Part shown: positions 12,880 to 24,400 of the stretch, in pieces
Layout: the number at the start of each line of letters is the position of its first letter
Position numbering within the stretch: position 1 is the stretch's first letter
NCBI GenBank assembly: GCA_947652605.1
Contig: OX393576.1
Span: 59,744,966 to 59,808,965, forward strand
Reading direction: 5' to 3'
Length of the DNA stretch: 64,000 nucleotides
DNA from: Elmis aenea
Taxonomy: Eukaryota; Arthropoda; Insecta; Coleoptera; Elmidae
Made by a program: the position numbers and the translations under genes
Notes under the pieces: model-generated
Seen by the model: only the letters and a program-made list of their open reading frames with translations
What the model was told of the DNA's origin: nothing
The model's database searches: none

Positions 12880-13250
12880 TGTGGTGTCAGCACATGGGTT
12901 GTTCCTTTATAATCTTGAGCTGATTTTCTGGCTATGGAGTTGAAAATCAGTCCGTATTGAAGAAATACTAAAAAAAATATCAATATAAAAAAAATTTAGA
13001 AGTCAACTCTGGGCTACAACCAAAAGCTGATAGGCCCACCATGCAACAGGATAATGACAAGATTGTACAGAGGTTATTTTAAATAAATAGAGGCAGAAAC
13101 TTCAATAACAGGATTTGGGCCAACACAATATCCAAATCCGAGTCCTATAGAGCTTGTAAGGAAAAAAACTCGATGAAAAGGTCCAAGAAAAATTTTCTTT
13201 GTCAAAAAAAAGGGCTTTGGATTACGTTTTCAGAAAAATGCAAGAGTACT
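12880..13250 (+). pseudogene. Tc1-like transposase C-terminal fragment B
   Basis: This is a second, more decayed copy of the transposase at 12150-12760, on the opposite strand. Matching DNA blocks include CTGGCTATGGAGTTG, AACAGGATAATGAC, TTGTACAGAGGTTATTTTAA, GGGCCAACACAATATC and CCGAGTCCTATAGAGCTTGT. The frame is broken by indels and stops. The pair forms an inverted duplication with a centre near 12820. Confidence 0.72.
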
Positions 13251-13895
13251 TTACCATAAACAATAAAAAAACTGGGTGCCCGCATGCCGAGATTAGTAGA
13301 AAGTGTCTATAAACGCAAATACGGCTGTTTTGAGGAAAAGTCAGTAACACGACTATTTTTAGTGTTAGAGATGTGATTGCTTCGGTAATCCTTGCTTTTA
13401 GGGTATGTAAATTGTGATTCGGAGTACGGTACACTTGTCCTTGACATACCCCAAGAGAAAAAAGTCGAGGGGAGTAATGTCCCGTGAACGCGTAGGTCAG
13501 GGTGTTGACCCATCTCTTCCATTCCATCTGTTCGGAAAGGTTTCATTCAAAAACTGACGGACACATAAGCCCCAGTGTAGAGGAGCCCCATCTTGTTGGA
13601 TGACTATGTATGGCTGAAACTCCACCAGCTGGGGTACAGCAAGTGTTCCAGCATGTCTAGGAACACGTTTGCTGAAATGGTAGTTTCAGGGAAAAAGAAA
13701 GGTCCAATGACTCTGTCATGCAATAGAGAGCACCAAACATTTACCTTACAGCTGTCTCTTTGGTGCTCTACCACAACGTGTGGATTCTCTGATTACCAGA
13801 TCCTGACATTGTGTCTGATAACTCTTCCTGATATGTGGAAAGTAGCCTCGTCAAAAAACGTAACACACTGTAGATAGTCATTATCCGTGTCAATT
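13230..13895 (-). pseudogene. Tc1/mariner DD41D transposase, broken
   Basis: This is the longest of three remnants of one transposase lineage. The minus strand reads VTFFDEATFHISG (first catalytic Asp), RHNVRIW, NPHVVVEHQRDS, VNVWCSLLHDRVIGPFFF, then IQQDGAPLHWGL (second Asp), FLNETFPNRW and ITPLDFFLLGYVKDK (third Asp). There are 41 residues between the second and third Asp. Stops replace Gly after VRIW and a Trp codon before PTRS, and a frameshift after YVKDK moves the tail (VYRTPNHNLHTLKARITEAI) to another frame. The N-terminal helix-turn-helix part was not found. The plus-strand open frame at 13593-13877 is an antisense shadow. Confidence 0.9.
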
Positions 13896-13926
13896 CAAAA
13901 CATAACATGATTTTTTATAAGGGAAA

Positions 13927-14071
13927 TACGAGGGTCAGTCGTATCCTTACCAAACTTTCAGAGCCTTACCAGTAAAGTCTGATAACAGTTTTAAGCGCTC
14001 GCAGAGTACGAGAGATGTCCTTAGTCGGGACAAAAAAAATAGGGAAACTGACTAATGGACTGACCCTCGTA
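13927..14071. mobile_element. Small MITE with 14-bp inverted ends
   Basis: TACGAGGGTCAGTC starts at 13927 and its exact complement, GACTGACCCTCGTA, ends at 14071. The 145-bp unit begins and ends with TA, consistent with TA target-site insertion by a Tc1/mariner enzyme. It starts about 30 bases beyond the transposase remnant at 13230-13895 and could hold a terminus related to that element, but I cannot show this. Confidence 0.65.
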
Positions 14072-16949
14072 CTTTATGCTTACCCGTATTTTCTGTTTAA
14101 CTCCACTTTTCTAGAAAAACTAAGGTGGTCTTAAATTTTTAACCGACAGTGCAATAATAAGTTTTTTTTTTTGTTTTTAAGAACTACTTTTTTATTGCTC
14201 CTATACATACGAGTAGATTGTAAATATGCATTAAATTAAAAAAAAAAAAAAGAACTACTTTTCAATTTTTTTGTAATTAATTACCTTTAAAACAAATTTA
14301 GCGAAATTTATTCTATAACATCGGTAATTAAAACTACCTAAACTGCTTAAGCTGGCGCTTCTATTTAGGTCAGCAATCCGCGCTTTTCAAAACAAGTTGG
14401 GGTTTAGGGAATTATCGATTTAATTCTGTCATTTGCATTTAGTGTAGGTCCAATTCATACATATTTGAAAAAAATTAATTATAAACGCTTTACTTGACCC
14501 AATTAATTTTCTTTTAAACACCGCAACCCTGTTTTTAACGCTTCATACAAAACCACCACGCCGTTAACAGCTATACATTTAACTTTATACATAATAAGCG
14601 TAAAAAAGTCTGCAACTATGCAAAATGCGAATAACTGCGGAATAAATTAATAAAATTTAGTACCTTTAGCCACAAGTACGCGCAACATCGTCGTGGCACG
14701 CGACAATTATCTTATCTAAAAACAGGAAACGTTTAGATTTGGAATGACCGTCATGCTACACATAACAAAATTACAAGAAAATAAATTTAATTTAAGCGTC
14801 AACACCTTTATCGACATAAACTAATTTTTTATGTATTCAAAAATAATTTTATATTAATTACAATGGTTCCCATAATTGCCTTAAGCACGCGAATAACATT
14901 TTTAACCTTTTTCAAAAGTTCGTCATGCTATTATATTTCCCTAATATTATCGTCGTTTAACTTTATAATTCACAAACTAATTTCGTACACTTTAAAATGA
15001 TGGATAAGTTCCATTTGCAATATTTATTTAAATCTACTTAAAGTTCTGTAAGCTAACACCATAGCAAAACTTAAGTTTGAACAGAAATCCTTGATCCTAT
15101 TTAGTTTGTTCTATATATAAACACAACTTTGCAGTGCTTGAAAACTTCTCAAATTTCAAAATGTGTATGTAAGTAGGTTACAAAAAAAGGAAATTTACAA
15201 ACAAGGATAATTTATTTAGGTAATAATTTGTACGAAAGAAAGCTTTAAACTCTCGTTATTTTTAATGGAAAAAAATGGTAACCCTTAGCCAATATAATTA
15301 AAAACCTGTTTTTTTGACTTTTTTTTTTACTAAAAATTAGTTTAAAAAAAAAATCTGTATTAGTTTACTAGAAGTGTAAATATTATAAATTTATAAATAG
15401 ATAATATATTTTCATACTTTGTATTCCTGATCGGAATAATGTCAAAAACCTTTTTTTTTAACAGGTTTATAAGTTAAATCGATTTTTTTCGAACAAATTT
15501 TGTTATAAAAATAAAGTTCTCGATTTCGGTTAACCGTTTTATTAATACCTCGTATAACAAACAGATCAAATGAATTTATTAGCCAATAATAATAATCACA
15601 AATCGTTAAATTATAGCAAAAAAAAGTATGAAACCAAATCCTCTAGGGCTCTTAAACTGGTATACCAATGATTGAAAAACATTGGATAACATATTCAATA
15701 TTCTGTGATGTCCCTACTTGGTATTCCTATTGAAAAGGCTATAAGTATTTTGATCACGTTTAACATTTCAATTACACCAAGATCAAACCGACCCGAAAAA
15801 CTGCAATTATACAACAAAAATTCAGTGTGAAACAAAATTATAAGTTACAAACCATACTTCGACGTAACAGCAAAATATTAATTAATTTAAGGAAGTAAAT
15901 CTTTCTTTATAATTAATTTCAAAAACTTAATAAATCTTGCTTCAGTGCCTACTAATATTTATGCAAATTCAAAGCGTTGTTTCAACTTTAATAAATGAAA
16001 CTCGGTCCATAAAAATCCAAATGTCATGCAACTGTGAAGGTGAAGATAAATTATTTTACATAATTCTTATAAATCGACTGTAATGTGGCAGTTTTTTTGT
16101 GGAGATTTCAGAAAGGTCTGAAAACAGTCGTTATAGAGATACTGCTAGGGCCTGTGAAAATTGAATAGGGTTTAATAACATTCAGTTATCGTATAATATG
16201 GTATCATTGTCGGGATAATCCACGTTCAAATTTTAAGGGCACATACTTTTATTTTTATTATACTTCAACCTTATCGTTGAAATAATATTGAGTATTCGAT
16301 GTTGAAGGACGTGAAAAAGCATGATGTTTGGATATATTTGAATTGTTAACTTGGTGCTTTATAATTAATCTACCCTCCTTTAATACGTTTCTTATTTAAC
16401 TCTTAAAATAAAGTACCAGGAATTCATACAAATAATTAAATAACTTCTTTAAAATTTGTCAGTACAATTTTAACGAAATTTGTAACAAAATACCTTTCTT
16501 ATTAGTTATTTATAGCAATCTATACTTTATTAATAGCACCATTTTTTGTATCACGTAATCAATAACAAATATGCAAAAAAGAATAATAAAATTTTAATTA
16601 AATAAATTTGTGGTTGGTTGAATTACTGCTCTGATGGAAATGTAGCAGCACTATATGTGATTACAAATAGAAAAAAAAACAACGTAGAGAATAATATAAT
16701 GGAGGATTATCATTTTCAATTAAAAACAACGAAGAATGTATGCATACAAGTAACATCATGCTAAGTTCTGTTCAATCAATTTTGATGTAATACACATTTT
16801 TTTTGGTATTTGTTTATTTTATTACTCAATAACAGTTTATTGGGAAGTCTAACTTTAAATTACACGTAAAGTGCTTTGTCTAATAATTCGTTTATTAATT
16901 CTTCCTACCGACGAAGCAGATCAAAGCTGTGAAACTGCATACAGGTACC
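14072..16949. other. No gene seen; AT-rich spacer
   Basis: These 2.9 kb are AT-rich with no long open frame. Poly-T and poly-A runs flank a repeated AAGAACTACTTTT word at about 14178 and 14251. I recognise no mobile element here. Confidence 0.45.
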
Positions 16950-17707
16950 TACAGGGTGTTTCATAATTGAATGCTGATCCTTAAGGGTGTTATTCCTTGG
17001 ATGATTTTAAGAAAATAGTTCATATCAATGTAGGTCTGCAACCGCCGTATTTTTGAGATACAGGGTGTTAAAAGTTGAAAAAAATATCGTTTTTTTCGTA
17101 ATATTTTTGATACCGCTTTAGATATTTTTTTGATTTGAAGTAGGTACTAACTAGGCATAAAAACACATTTTTTTCAGAAAAAAAATGGTTCTATTTCTAC
17201 CAATGGCGTTCGTATTAACATGTCCTTGAATATTTTTAATGAAAAAAATGATACGCCACTGTTTTTTTTTTCAAAATAAATGTCATTTTTATAATTTTGC
17301 TTTATCTCTTAGTAAAACTGGCCTCTTGACTTTTTTGTCCGTCGAACGGTTTTCGAGTAAAAAAATAAAAGGCTATTACTCTTGAAGAGTAAGAGTCCAT
17401 ATCTAGTTGTAGTAGGCCAGAAACAGAATTTGTTTATTTTATAAGCTTATTGTCATATCTGAAATAGAACAATGTTTTTTTCTGAAAAAAATGCGTTTTT
17501 ATGCCTAGTTAGTACCTACTAAAATTCAAAAAAATATCTAAAGCGGTATCAAAAATATTACGAAAAAACCGTTTTTTTCAACTTTTAACACCCTGTATCT
17601 CAAAAATACGGCGTTTGCGGACCTACATTTATATGAACTTTTTGTCTTAAAATCATCCAAGGAATAACACCCTTAAGGATCATCATTCAATTATGAAACA
17701 CCCTATA
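16950..17707. mobile_element. Foldback element with about 250-bp arms
   Basis: The outer ends are TACAGGGTGTTTCATAATTG and CAATTATGAAACACCCTATA. The arms (about 16950-17215 and 17460-17707) are complementary along their length, including CTTAAGGGTGTTATTCCTTG, GTATTTTTGAGATACAGGGT and the TAGTACCTACT/AGTAGGTACTAAC block. The arms contain a second, inner ACAGGGTGTTAAAAG motif, so each arm carries two copies of the terminal word. It has no coding capacity. Confidence 0.88.
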
Positions 17708-18125
17708 TGTTAAAGGTGTTTCTTAAATTCAGTTATGGATTCAGAAATACTAAAACGTTAGTTTCAGCAGCGATTTTTTACAAATTCGTGTACTGTACAT
17801 GAACTAATTAACACGTTAACTGTCCAAGCATTTTTTTTTAATCCGACGTCACATGCTAATGTGTCCACCATACTTAAACAACATATTCAACTGTTTTTGG
17901 AATTACGTACATAGGACTTTCAAGAGTCATATGTGATACAAAATATTTGCTTAATAAGCTTTAGATAACCCTCTTTTTACGTTGTACAACCATTGCAAAA
18001 CCTTTAAAGGCACGTTTATGGTGATATTCACGTTTACATTAATTTGACGTCTGACATCTGTCAAATAAGTCACATACGCCATAAGAATGTGCAATTTGGA
18101 GCCTTCATAAGCCAACAAATAAAAG
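17708..18125. other. No gene seen; spacer
   Basis: AT-rich sequence with no recognised element. The minus-strand frame at 17951-18136 shows no domain and partly overlaps the LINE fragment that follows. Confidence 0.45.
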
Positions 18126-18300
18126 AGGTAGACCAAGATATCTTAGCAAGATGAAGTTAAAAAAGCAATAACGGGCAGAAACATCAAATGGAAAGACATA
18201 AAAATCTAGCACAAGACAGAAAAACATGAAAAGTCAGCACAACTCAATCGTCCTACACCTAACAGTAGAAGGACTCATGACTAAATAAATAATAATAAAT
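18126..18300 (+). mobile_element. 5'-truncated LINE, 3' end only
   Basis: This piece matches the last 175 or so bases of the LINE at 1-1205: the RGRPR-encoding GAGGTAGACCAAGA, the GGAAAGACATAAAAA and AGCACAAGACAGAAAAACATGA blocks, the TCCTACACCTAACAGTAGAA hairpin and a TAAATAATAATAAA tail. Severe 5' truncation with an intact 3' end is the usual outcome of target-primed reverse transcription. Confidence 0.87.
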
Positions 18301-18333
18301 GTAAACATAAAAAAAAAACAGTACTAATATAGG

Positions 18334-18560
18334 ATTGGGAGTGCGATGTATTGCTACAAGAGGCCGCGTTAATTGTGAACGGCGCATACGTGTAAAAATT
18401 CCTGCGCTAGTTCATGCTTTCGTTCATGTACTATTTGTACTGTCCGCAAACTAGTTCATACACTAGTTCGATAACTGCTGGAAAAACCTATTAATTGTCC
18501 GATGGACCATCAGAAACGCTTCAGGAACGTCATTTCGATACTGCGCAGAATTCTGATAGT
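18334..18560 (+). repeat. Repeat related to the mariner remnant at 28852-29362
   Basis: It shares GCGATGTATTGCTAC/GCGATGCATAGCTAC, AATTGTGAACGGCGCAT/AGTTGTGAGCAGCGCAT, the ACTAGTTCAT blocks and CGATACTGCGCAGAAT with 28852-29362, in the same order and orientation. Unlike that copy it has no SINE inserted after the AAAAATTCC position, so it serves as an empty-site comparator. Confidence 0.75.
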
Positions 18561-19749
18561 TTATCTATCTATTACTTCTAAAATAAACCAATTAAAAAAT
18601 TTAAACACTATCTTCAAAGGATAGCAGTATCAAAAATCACGCCCAAGCAGTTTAAAATGAAACTCACATACATAAAAATTGTGAAGAATCAAATGCTCAA
18701 GAGCAATTTAAGAATGCGTGACCAGTAACATAAGTGTTCACACAAACGAGCAAATAATAACGTACGCAATAAAATAGAGTAAGTTCATATTTGTAAGAAG
18801 TCATGAAAATGCTTTAAATACAGTCTCGGCTAGTACACTAAAACTGAGCTATCGATTTTCTTACACATGCTTATTTTAGTCGTTTAATACCAGTATAATT
18901 TCAGGCTTCATAAAGTATATATCTCGGACATAACTTTTACTGTATTTTAAGTTAGCTACAATATTATTTAGTTTATACTGTTTCCAAGCAATAAAGTTTC
19001 GGTTAAGACGTGACAGCACGTAATAAAGCGAATATAATACAAGTGGATATCTGTGCTCTTCTTTGCAGAGGATAAACTTATTACTTGTAAAATAATAAAT
19101 AAGAAAATGCCTTTAAAAACATACTGGTACGATAACATATTAAAAAATAATTTAATGACAAAAACAAAGACTAAATGAAAATTTTATTCTTCAGTGTAAC
19201 TAATTACATTCAATAGTTGGACACTTCTTCTAATTATTTTTCAAAAATTTTCTCCTAAATACTCCTTCACAGATCTCATCACCAGCCACAACTCTTAAAT
19301 GGATTGTAAAAAACTACCATGCTCTATCAAAGGGGGGAGGGCAAAAAAGGCAGATGCCCCGGGGCTCACAATGTTTAACTTGATCTGTAAAAAACCGTAC
19401 GAATTTTAAAAACGCGGGAGTTATCAGTGCGAATCGGGACGAATTTTAAAACAATTCGTGAAAGCGAGGACATATTTTTTTTAGTCACACAGCCCCGGGC
19501 CTCGTGTTATCTCTGAAAGGCCCGGTAAACTGCTGTATATAAATAGTTTTGCAATTTAAAAAAAATAATGCTGTTTGCTATAAAATTATAAATGTTTATT
19601 AAAAAATTTAATGTGTTTGTTATAATAAATATTTTAATTTGCTATAAAAAAATATATAAACTTTATAAAAAGTAAAATCTTTGCAATACATACGGACCTC
19701 AGTGTGATTCAGGTAGTCGTTTACTATAACTCTTAAAACAGTGAAGTTA
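18561..19749. other. No gene seen; possible decayed GC-rich repeat
   Basis: Mostly AT-rich sequence. A decayed element may lie at about 19330-19530: GCCCCGGGGCTCA near 19356 and AGCCCCGGGCCTCG near 19492 are partial inverted partners. No gene was seen. Confidence 0.4.
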
Positions 19750-19757
19750 CTTTATAT

Positions 19758-21150
19758 CAGGGATGGAAAACGTAACGTAACGATACCCGATAACGTTATA
19801 ATAACGATTCAACTATAGTTTTTTATACAATAACGTAACGTTATTTTTATAACGTTATATAACGTTATAATAACCGATAACGTTTCATTAAAAGTTATTT
19901 TGTATCGTTATTCTCTATAAATTAAAATTTTATATGTCGATCTTTTTATTTTCAGAAGATATAATATGTTGTTTGTATTTTAGAAATCAAAATGAAAATA
20001 AAATATCTCAACGTAATTTTGTACTATTTTTTAAATTTACATTAATTTATAGATCCTAAAAATAATTTCAGAATTATAAATAAAAATTATTTTTATACAG
20101 CATGTTTCTTAAATAATGCGAAAAAATTCGGGATGATTCCTTATCAAAAATTAAGAGGGGTCTTTCATATAAAATGTTTTTTTTAGGGTCAAATTTTCGG
20201 AGTTACACCCCCCTAAAGGGGATCAGTAAAATTGGGTTTTTATTTTATTTCTCAAATTTGGATAAATGTAGGAGAATGATATTCGGTAGATGTTTTATAC
20301 TAATTACAAGGTTTCCCATAGTAATATTTTTAATCATCTCCCACCTTCACAGGGGGCTGAAAAGTGCGACTCCTGTTGTTTTTTTTAATCAGAAGTTTTC
20401 GGTGGGTTAAATCAAATATTCTAATATAAAACGATTCATTTTGGTGGTTACGATGGTTTGTTTATATTTATATTGGGTAGAATTGACGGGTGTAATTCAT
20501 TTCGACGTTTACGCGGCGACAACGCTAAAACGCCCGTCAATTCTACCCAATATGAACATAAACATCATATTCACTCATTTAATTTTTTACTCAAAACTGT
20601 AGGATTTATGAGAAAAACAAAAGAATAAAAAAAGGTTTTAAATAAATCAAACTAACAAAAAAAGAAATTAAATTGCAAAATTTCAACTCACCAAAAAGTT
20701 CTGATTAAAAAACCAACAGAGGTCGCACTTTTCAGCCCCCTGTGAAGGTGGAAGATGATTGAAAATATTACTATGGGAAACCTTTTAATAAGTATCAAAC
20801 ATCTACCAAATATCATAGTCCTACATTTACCTAAATTTGAGAAATAAAATAAAAAATAACCTAATTTTACCGATGCCCTTTAGAGGGGTGTAACTCCGAA
20901 AGGAGACGTCTAAGAAAAAAAATTTATATAAAAGACCTCACTTAATTTTCGATAAGGAATCACCTCCCGAATTTTTTTGCATTATTTAAGAAACACCCTG
21001 TACTTATATCAAAATTTATGTAACGTTATATAACGTTATATAACATAACAATTCATTTTTTTAATGTTATTTATAACGTTATGTAACGAAAACAAATATT
21101 AAATAACGTTATACAATAACGTAACGATTTAAAACGTTATTCCATCCCTG
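19758..21150. mobile_element. Non-autonomous hAT element with TAACGTTA repeats
   Basis: The element begins CAGGGATGGAAAACGTAACG and ends CGTTATTCCATCCCTG. It is flanked by a perfect 8-bp target duplication, CTTTATAT, at 19750-19757 and 21151-21158. The 8-bp duplication and the CAGGG-type ends are diagnostic of the hAT superfamily. Both subterminal regions (about 19770-19890 and 21015-21140) are packed with the palindrome TAACGTTA and variants, a likely array of transposase-binding sites. It encodes no transposase. An unrelated foldback element has inserted in the middle (20096-21002). Confidence 0.93.
20096..21002. mobile_element. Foldback element nested in the hAT, family N copy 1
   Basis: The arms run about 20096-20405 and 20690-21002. 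They share a CTTAAATAATGCGAAAAAATTC/TTTTTTTGCATTATTTAAG block, GGAGTTACACC/GGTGTAACTCC, AGTCCTACATTTA/AAATGTAGGAGAATG and CCACCTTCACAGGGGGCTGA with its complement. The right end reads CACCCTGTA and the left end is the variant ACAGCATG. An inner hairpin of ATTGGGTAGAATTGACGGG and its complement lies at about 20479-20553. The same family occurs at about 41405-42356. Confidence 0.88.
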
Positions 21151-21158
21151 CTTTATAT

Positions 21159-22029
21159 CGATCTAATCTTTCATGTAATAACAATAAGCTTTCAAACTTA
21201 TCTAAACATAAGTTAAGTGGTGCCATTAAAAGTGAAATAAAAAGACTGTTTGGAAACGATACCAGAATTAAACAAAAAAAAAAACAATTTGAACGTCTAG
21301 CTGAACAACAATTTAATATGCCCACAAAATTCATTTAAATAACTACCTATGCGACATTTGAGAAATGAAAAGTTTAGCCAAACAAACATTTACGATAATA
21401 AAACAATTTGATTTTTTATGTCGTCAAAAAATCTTTTACAACATGCATTACTCTCTGAACACATACTGCAGATGCAGCATATAAACTAAACTGGCACGGA
21501 TTTTTGGTCCTTGTGCTTGTGATAGGTAGGTACAATTAATCGTTATGGATCTTTCCATAGTTTTGGAACTGCAGTTTGTAGTTCAGAAACAAGAGAAGAT
21601 TTTAGATTCGTCTTTAGCTCCTTAATGAGTAGTGTTACCAAAATACTTGAAAACCTTGCCTAGCCTAACCTGACCTAATCTTAACTGACCTAACCTAAGC
21701 TAACCTGATCTAAAAAAAATTATAGCAAAAATAAAAATATTCACGTATTTTTCTATTTTTTAAAACAAATTTTATTATTTTGATAGTCCTTATTAGTTAG
21801 GTATGTTGTATAGTGTTTCTAAAGTTTTATAGCAAACTAATTATTTTTATAGCAATTTTTATTTTTTATAGCACACAATATGTTTTATAGTAATTGCACG
21901 TTTTTATAGATACCATGTTTTTTAAATATTAATATTTTTCGTGCATTTAATAGGTACTCCTCTTAAATTACTATGTTTTTACTTAGTGCATGCAGTCTTG
22001 GTGCCGTACCTATTATTTTTTGTGAGTTT
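21159..22029. other. No gene seen; contains a telomere-like tract
   Basis: AT-rich spacer. The only notable part is the CCTAA-like tract at 21658-21713, listed separately. The open frame at 21137-21334 (minus) overlaps the hAT end and is chance. Confidence 0.45.
21658..21713. repeat. Degenerate (CCTAA/CCTGA)n, interstitial telomere-like tract
   Basis: About eleven consecutive 5-base units read CCTAG, CCTAA, CCTGA, CCTAA, a slipped TCTTAACTGA, CCTAA, CCTAA, GCTAA, CCTGA and TCTAA. On the other strand these are TTAGG and TCAGG, the two arthropod telomere repeats known from insects and beetles. The tract is followed by an A-run. It may be an interstitial telomeric relic or a chance low-complexity tract. 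Confidence 0.5.
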
Positions 22030-22690
22030 AAATTCAACTATTCTAGAAAAACTGCTTTACACCGAGTAGGTTATGTATTGACAACTTATTCGGAATGAAA
22101 CAATCAGTAGAAACAACAATCTTCCATGGAACAGAGTTGCTTGTCATCTTCACAGATTTAAAAAAACCGTATGATGATGTACCCATAAATAAACTATGAG
22201 TATCGATGAAGAAATGTGAAATAAAAACACAAATTATCATTATTGTGGAGCGATACAATCGCCAAACATTTCTACAACGCGTACAACACTGTATGGATTT
22301 AAAGTATGGGCTGTACAAACAATCATGGGTAATAGAATAATGGCAAAGGAAATTTTTCTGGATGCGGTGCTGCAAATTGACCTCGTTCGATCAGGAGAAA
22401 AATGAATATATTAAACATCAAATGGACGTAGAGATCTCAATAATGGACACCGTAGATAGTTAACAGCTAGTCTAGTATGGACATTTAAACATAATGAACG
22501 ACGAGAGATTACCTAAAAAAATATGGAAATGAAAACCACTCCAATGAAGAAAGAAGGTAAGACCTAGACGTTGCTGGAACTAAATGTGAAAAAAGCCACG
22601 GAAGAAAGAATTTTTAAAGAAGAGGATGTATACAACAAGGAGGAATAGAGATGGGGATTCGGCAAACAGCAGACGCTGTAAACAAACCGC
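22030..22690 (+). mobile_element. Decayed LINE reverse-transcriptase fragment
   Basis: The plus strand carries scattered blocks of a non-LTR retrotransposon. A VIFTDLKKPYDDVPINKL stretch near 22130-22190 matches the palm motif normally written FxDFxKAYDSVP. A DTVDSQQLVWYGHL-like stretch near 22450-22490 and a DERLPKKIWKW block near 22500-22530 match the C-terminal GH-xRM-DxRLPK region. Frames change repeatedly and stops are many. It is a second LINE lineage, different from the one at 1-1205. The minus-strand frame at 22043-22375 is a shadow. Confidence 0.7.
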
Positions 22691-23794
22691 TAATACATAA
22701 ACAGAACAACTGAATTCGTAAATCAAAACAGTACATGCAATTGTTTTGGCACCCCTGTATATTCATTTTTTTACAACCGTGCAAAATTCCGGGGTTATCA
22801 GAAAGAATTTTCGAGTTAATATCTATCTGTTGAAACGAATTTGCTAATGTACAAAACCAGGATCAAATACAGTCTGCAAATCCTCGTCTAGAAACTTCTA
22901 CATTTGTAACGAATATAACTTACCCAACTTTAAATTCGCTAAATTCTTTGTCTGCTATGTAAACTATTTACTACATGCTTAACTTTTGAAGTAAAATTAG
23001 ATGTCGTCTTAGCAGCAAACACGCGAAATTCTACTCGCAAGCCGGGTAATGTGTAACTACATGTATTGATTTAGCAGAAGTTTACTAGCGTTCATTTGAG
23101 TTTGATAAGTGGCAGGTAATGAAGAACACTGAATTCGAATAAGTGTCGTTTGTCGAGAATTATTTATTGTTTTTTGTAGAGGAAACTAGTTTAAGTGGCT
23201 TATTATTATTAATAATCAGGGTAAACTTCCAAAAAAGGTGTTTATCTGCAGACTTATCTCAGTTATATCCGACACTACAAGTCTCATATTCAATCAAAAC
23301 CTGCTGACAAATACTAAAGCTTCAACATTAAGTTTAGGATGAGTTATGGGTCGTTCACACCCACATAAATAGTTTTTATTACTATAGGTTTTATAGTCTT
23401 CGCTTTGCAGTTGCTGGAAGAACTTTATCGGTTTATTTTCGAGGTAAATTACAGGATAAACTTATTACAATCGTAGTTTGCATGGTCTTAAAAAAAGAAA
23501 ATACAAAATAGTAACTGGCTACGACATGCATTATTGAGTATTCCGTTTTGTACCTTTCGCGGCGATAAAGAATAACTGTTCAAAACCAGACCCTAAAAAC
23601 TGGCGTATTAACGTCTATTAATTATGAGTAATTGTAGAGTCTCCTCCTTCTGTATGCATAAAATTAATGCTGCATTCAGATCTCAATACTAATGTATACC
23701 TTCTCAAGTGCGATAATAAATTAAGCTGAGATCGATAGCCTTTGGTTCCCTGTAATCATTTTTGGTTAGGCCTTTGTTGAATTAATGCTTAAAC
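22691..23794. other. No gene seen; spacer
   Basis: AT-rich sequence with one orphan CCCCTGTATATT near 22746. No coding block, RNA gene or complete element was recognised. Confidence 0.45.
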
Positions 23795-24400
23795 TAAATT
23801 CTCCACAGAACCGGACGATGAAAGTGCAGAATTAGTAAAGTTTGGAGGAGAAGAATTAAAGCAAAGACTATACAGACTAGTAGCACAGATATGGGCAAAG
23901 GAGAGAATGCCTAGTGACTGGAAAAGTGGAATAATAGTCCCAGTGTGCAAGGAAAAAAATCCAAAAAGCTGTGACAACTATAGAGGATAACGATATTCCT
24001 CCTTAATGCAGCCTATAAAATATTGACACTACTTATACAGCAAAGACTAAAAGAATACACGAAAACAGAAATTTAGACAAGGAAGATCTACCGTTGACAC
24101 AACATTTACGCTAAACCACATTAAAGAAAAATGCTATGAGAATAACGTTGAACTACAAATAGTTTTTATTGATAGTCTAAGCAGTCTTAGGCAAACTGTA
24201 ATATACCGGGTGATTCAGTTTGACTGTCGCACCCGTGAAACTTTTTGATTATTGAAAATAACCTCAACAACCCTTATACAGGGTGTCCCAGTCAAGACGA
24301 ATTATTTGATAGCTCTGTTATTAGTATTAAAATTTAAAAAAATTGAATATAAAAGTTGTTTGTAATCATTTACTGCATAACCTAAAATTATGTTCAACTA

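Noticed and set aside
13593..13877. Plus-strand frame of 94 codons
   Set aside because: It is antisense to the DD41D transposase remnant, whose catalytic motifs read on the minus strand.
22043..22375. Minus-strand frame of 110 codons
   Set aside because: It overlaps a plus-strand LINE fragment and shows no domain.
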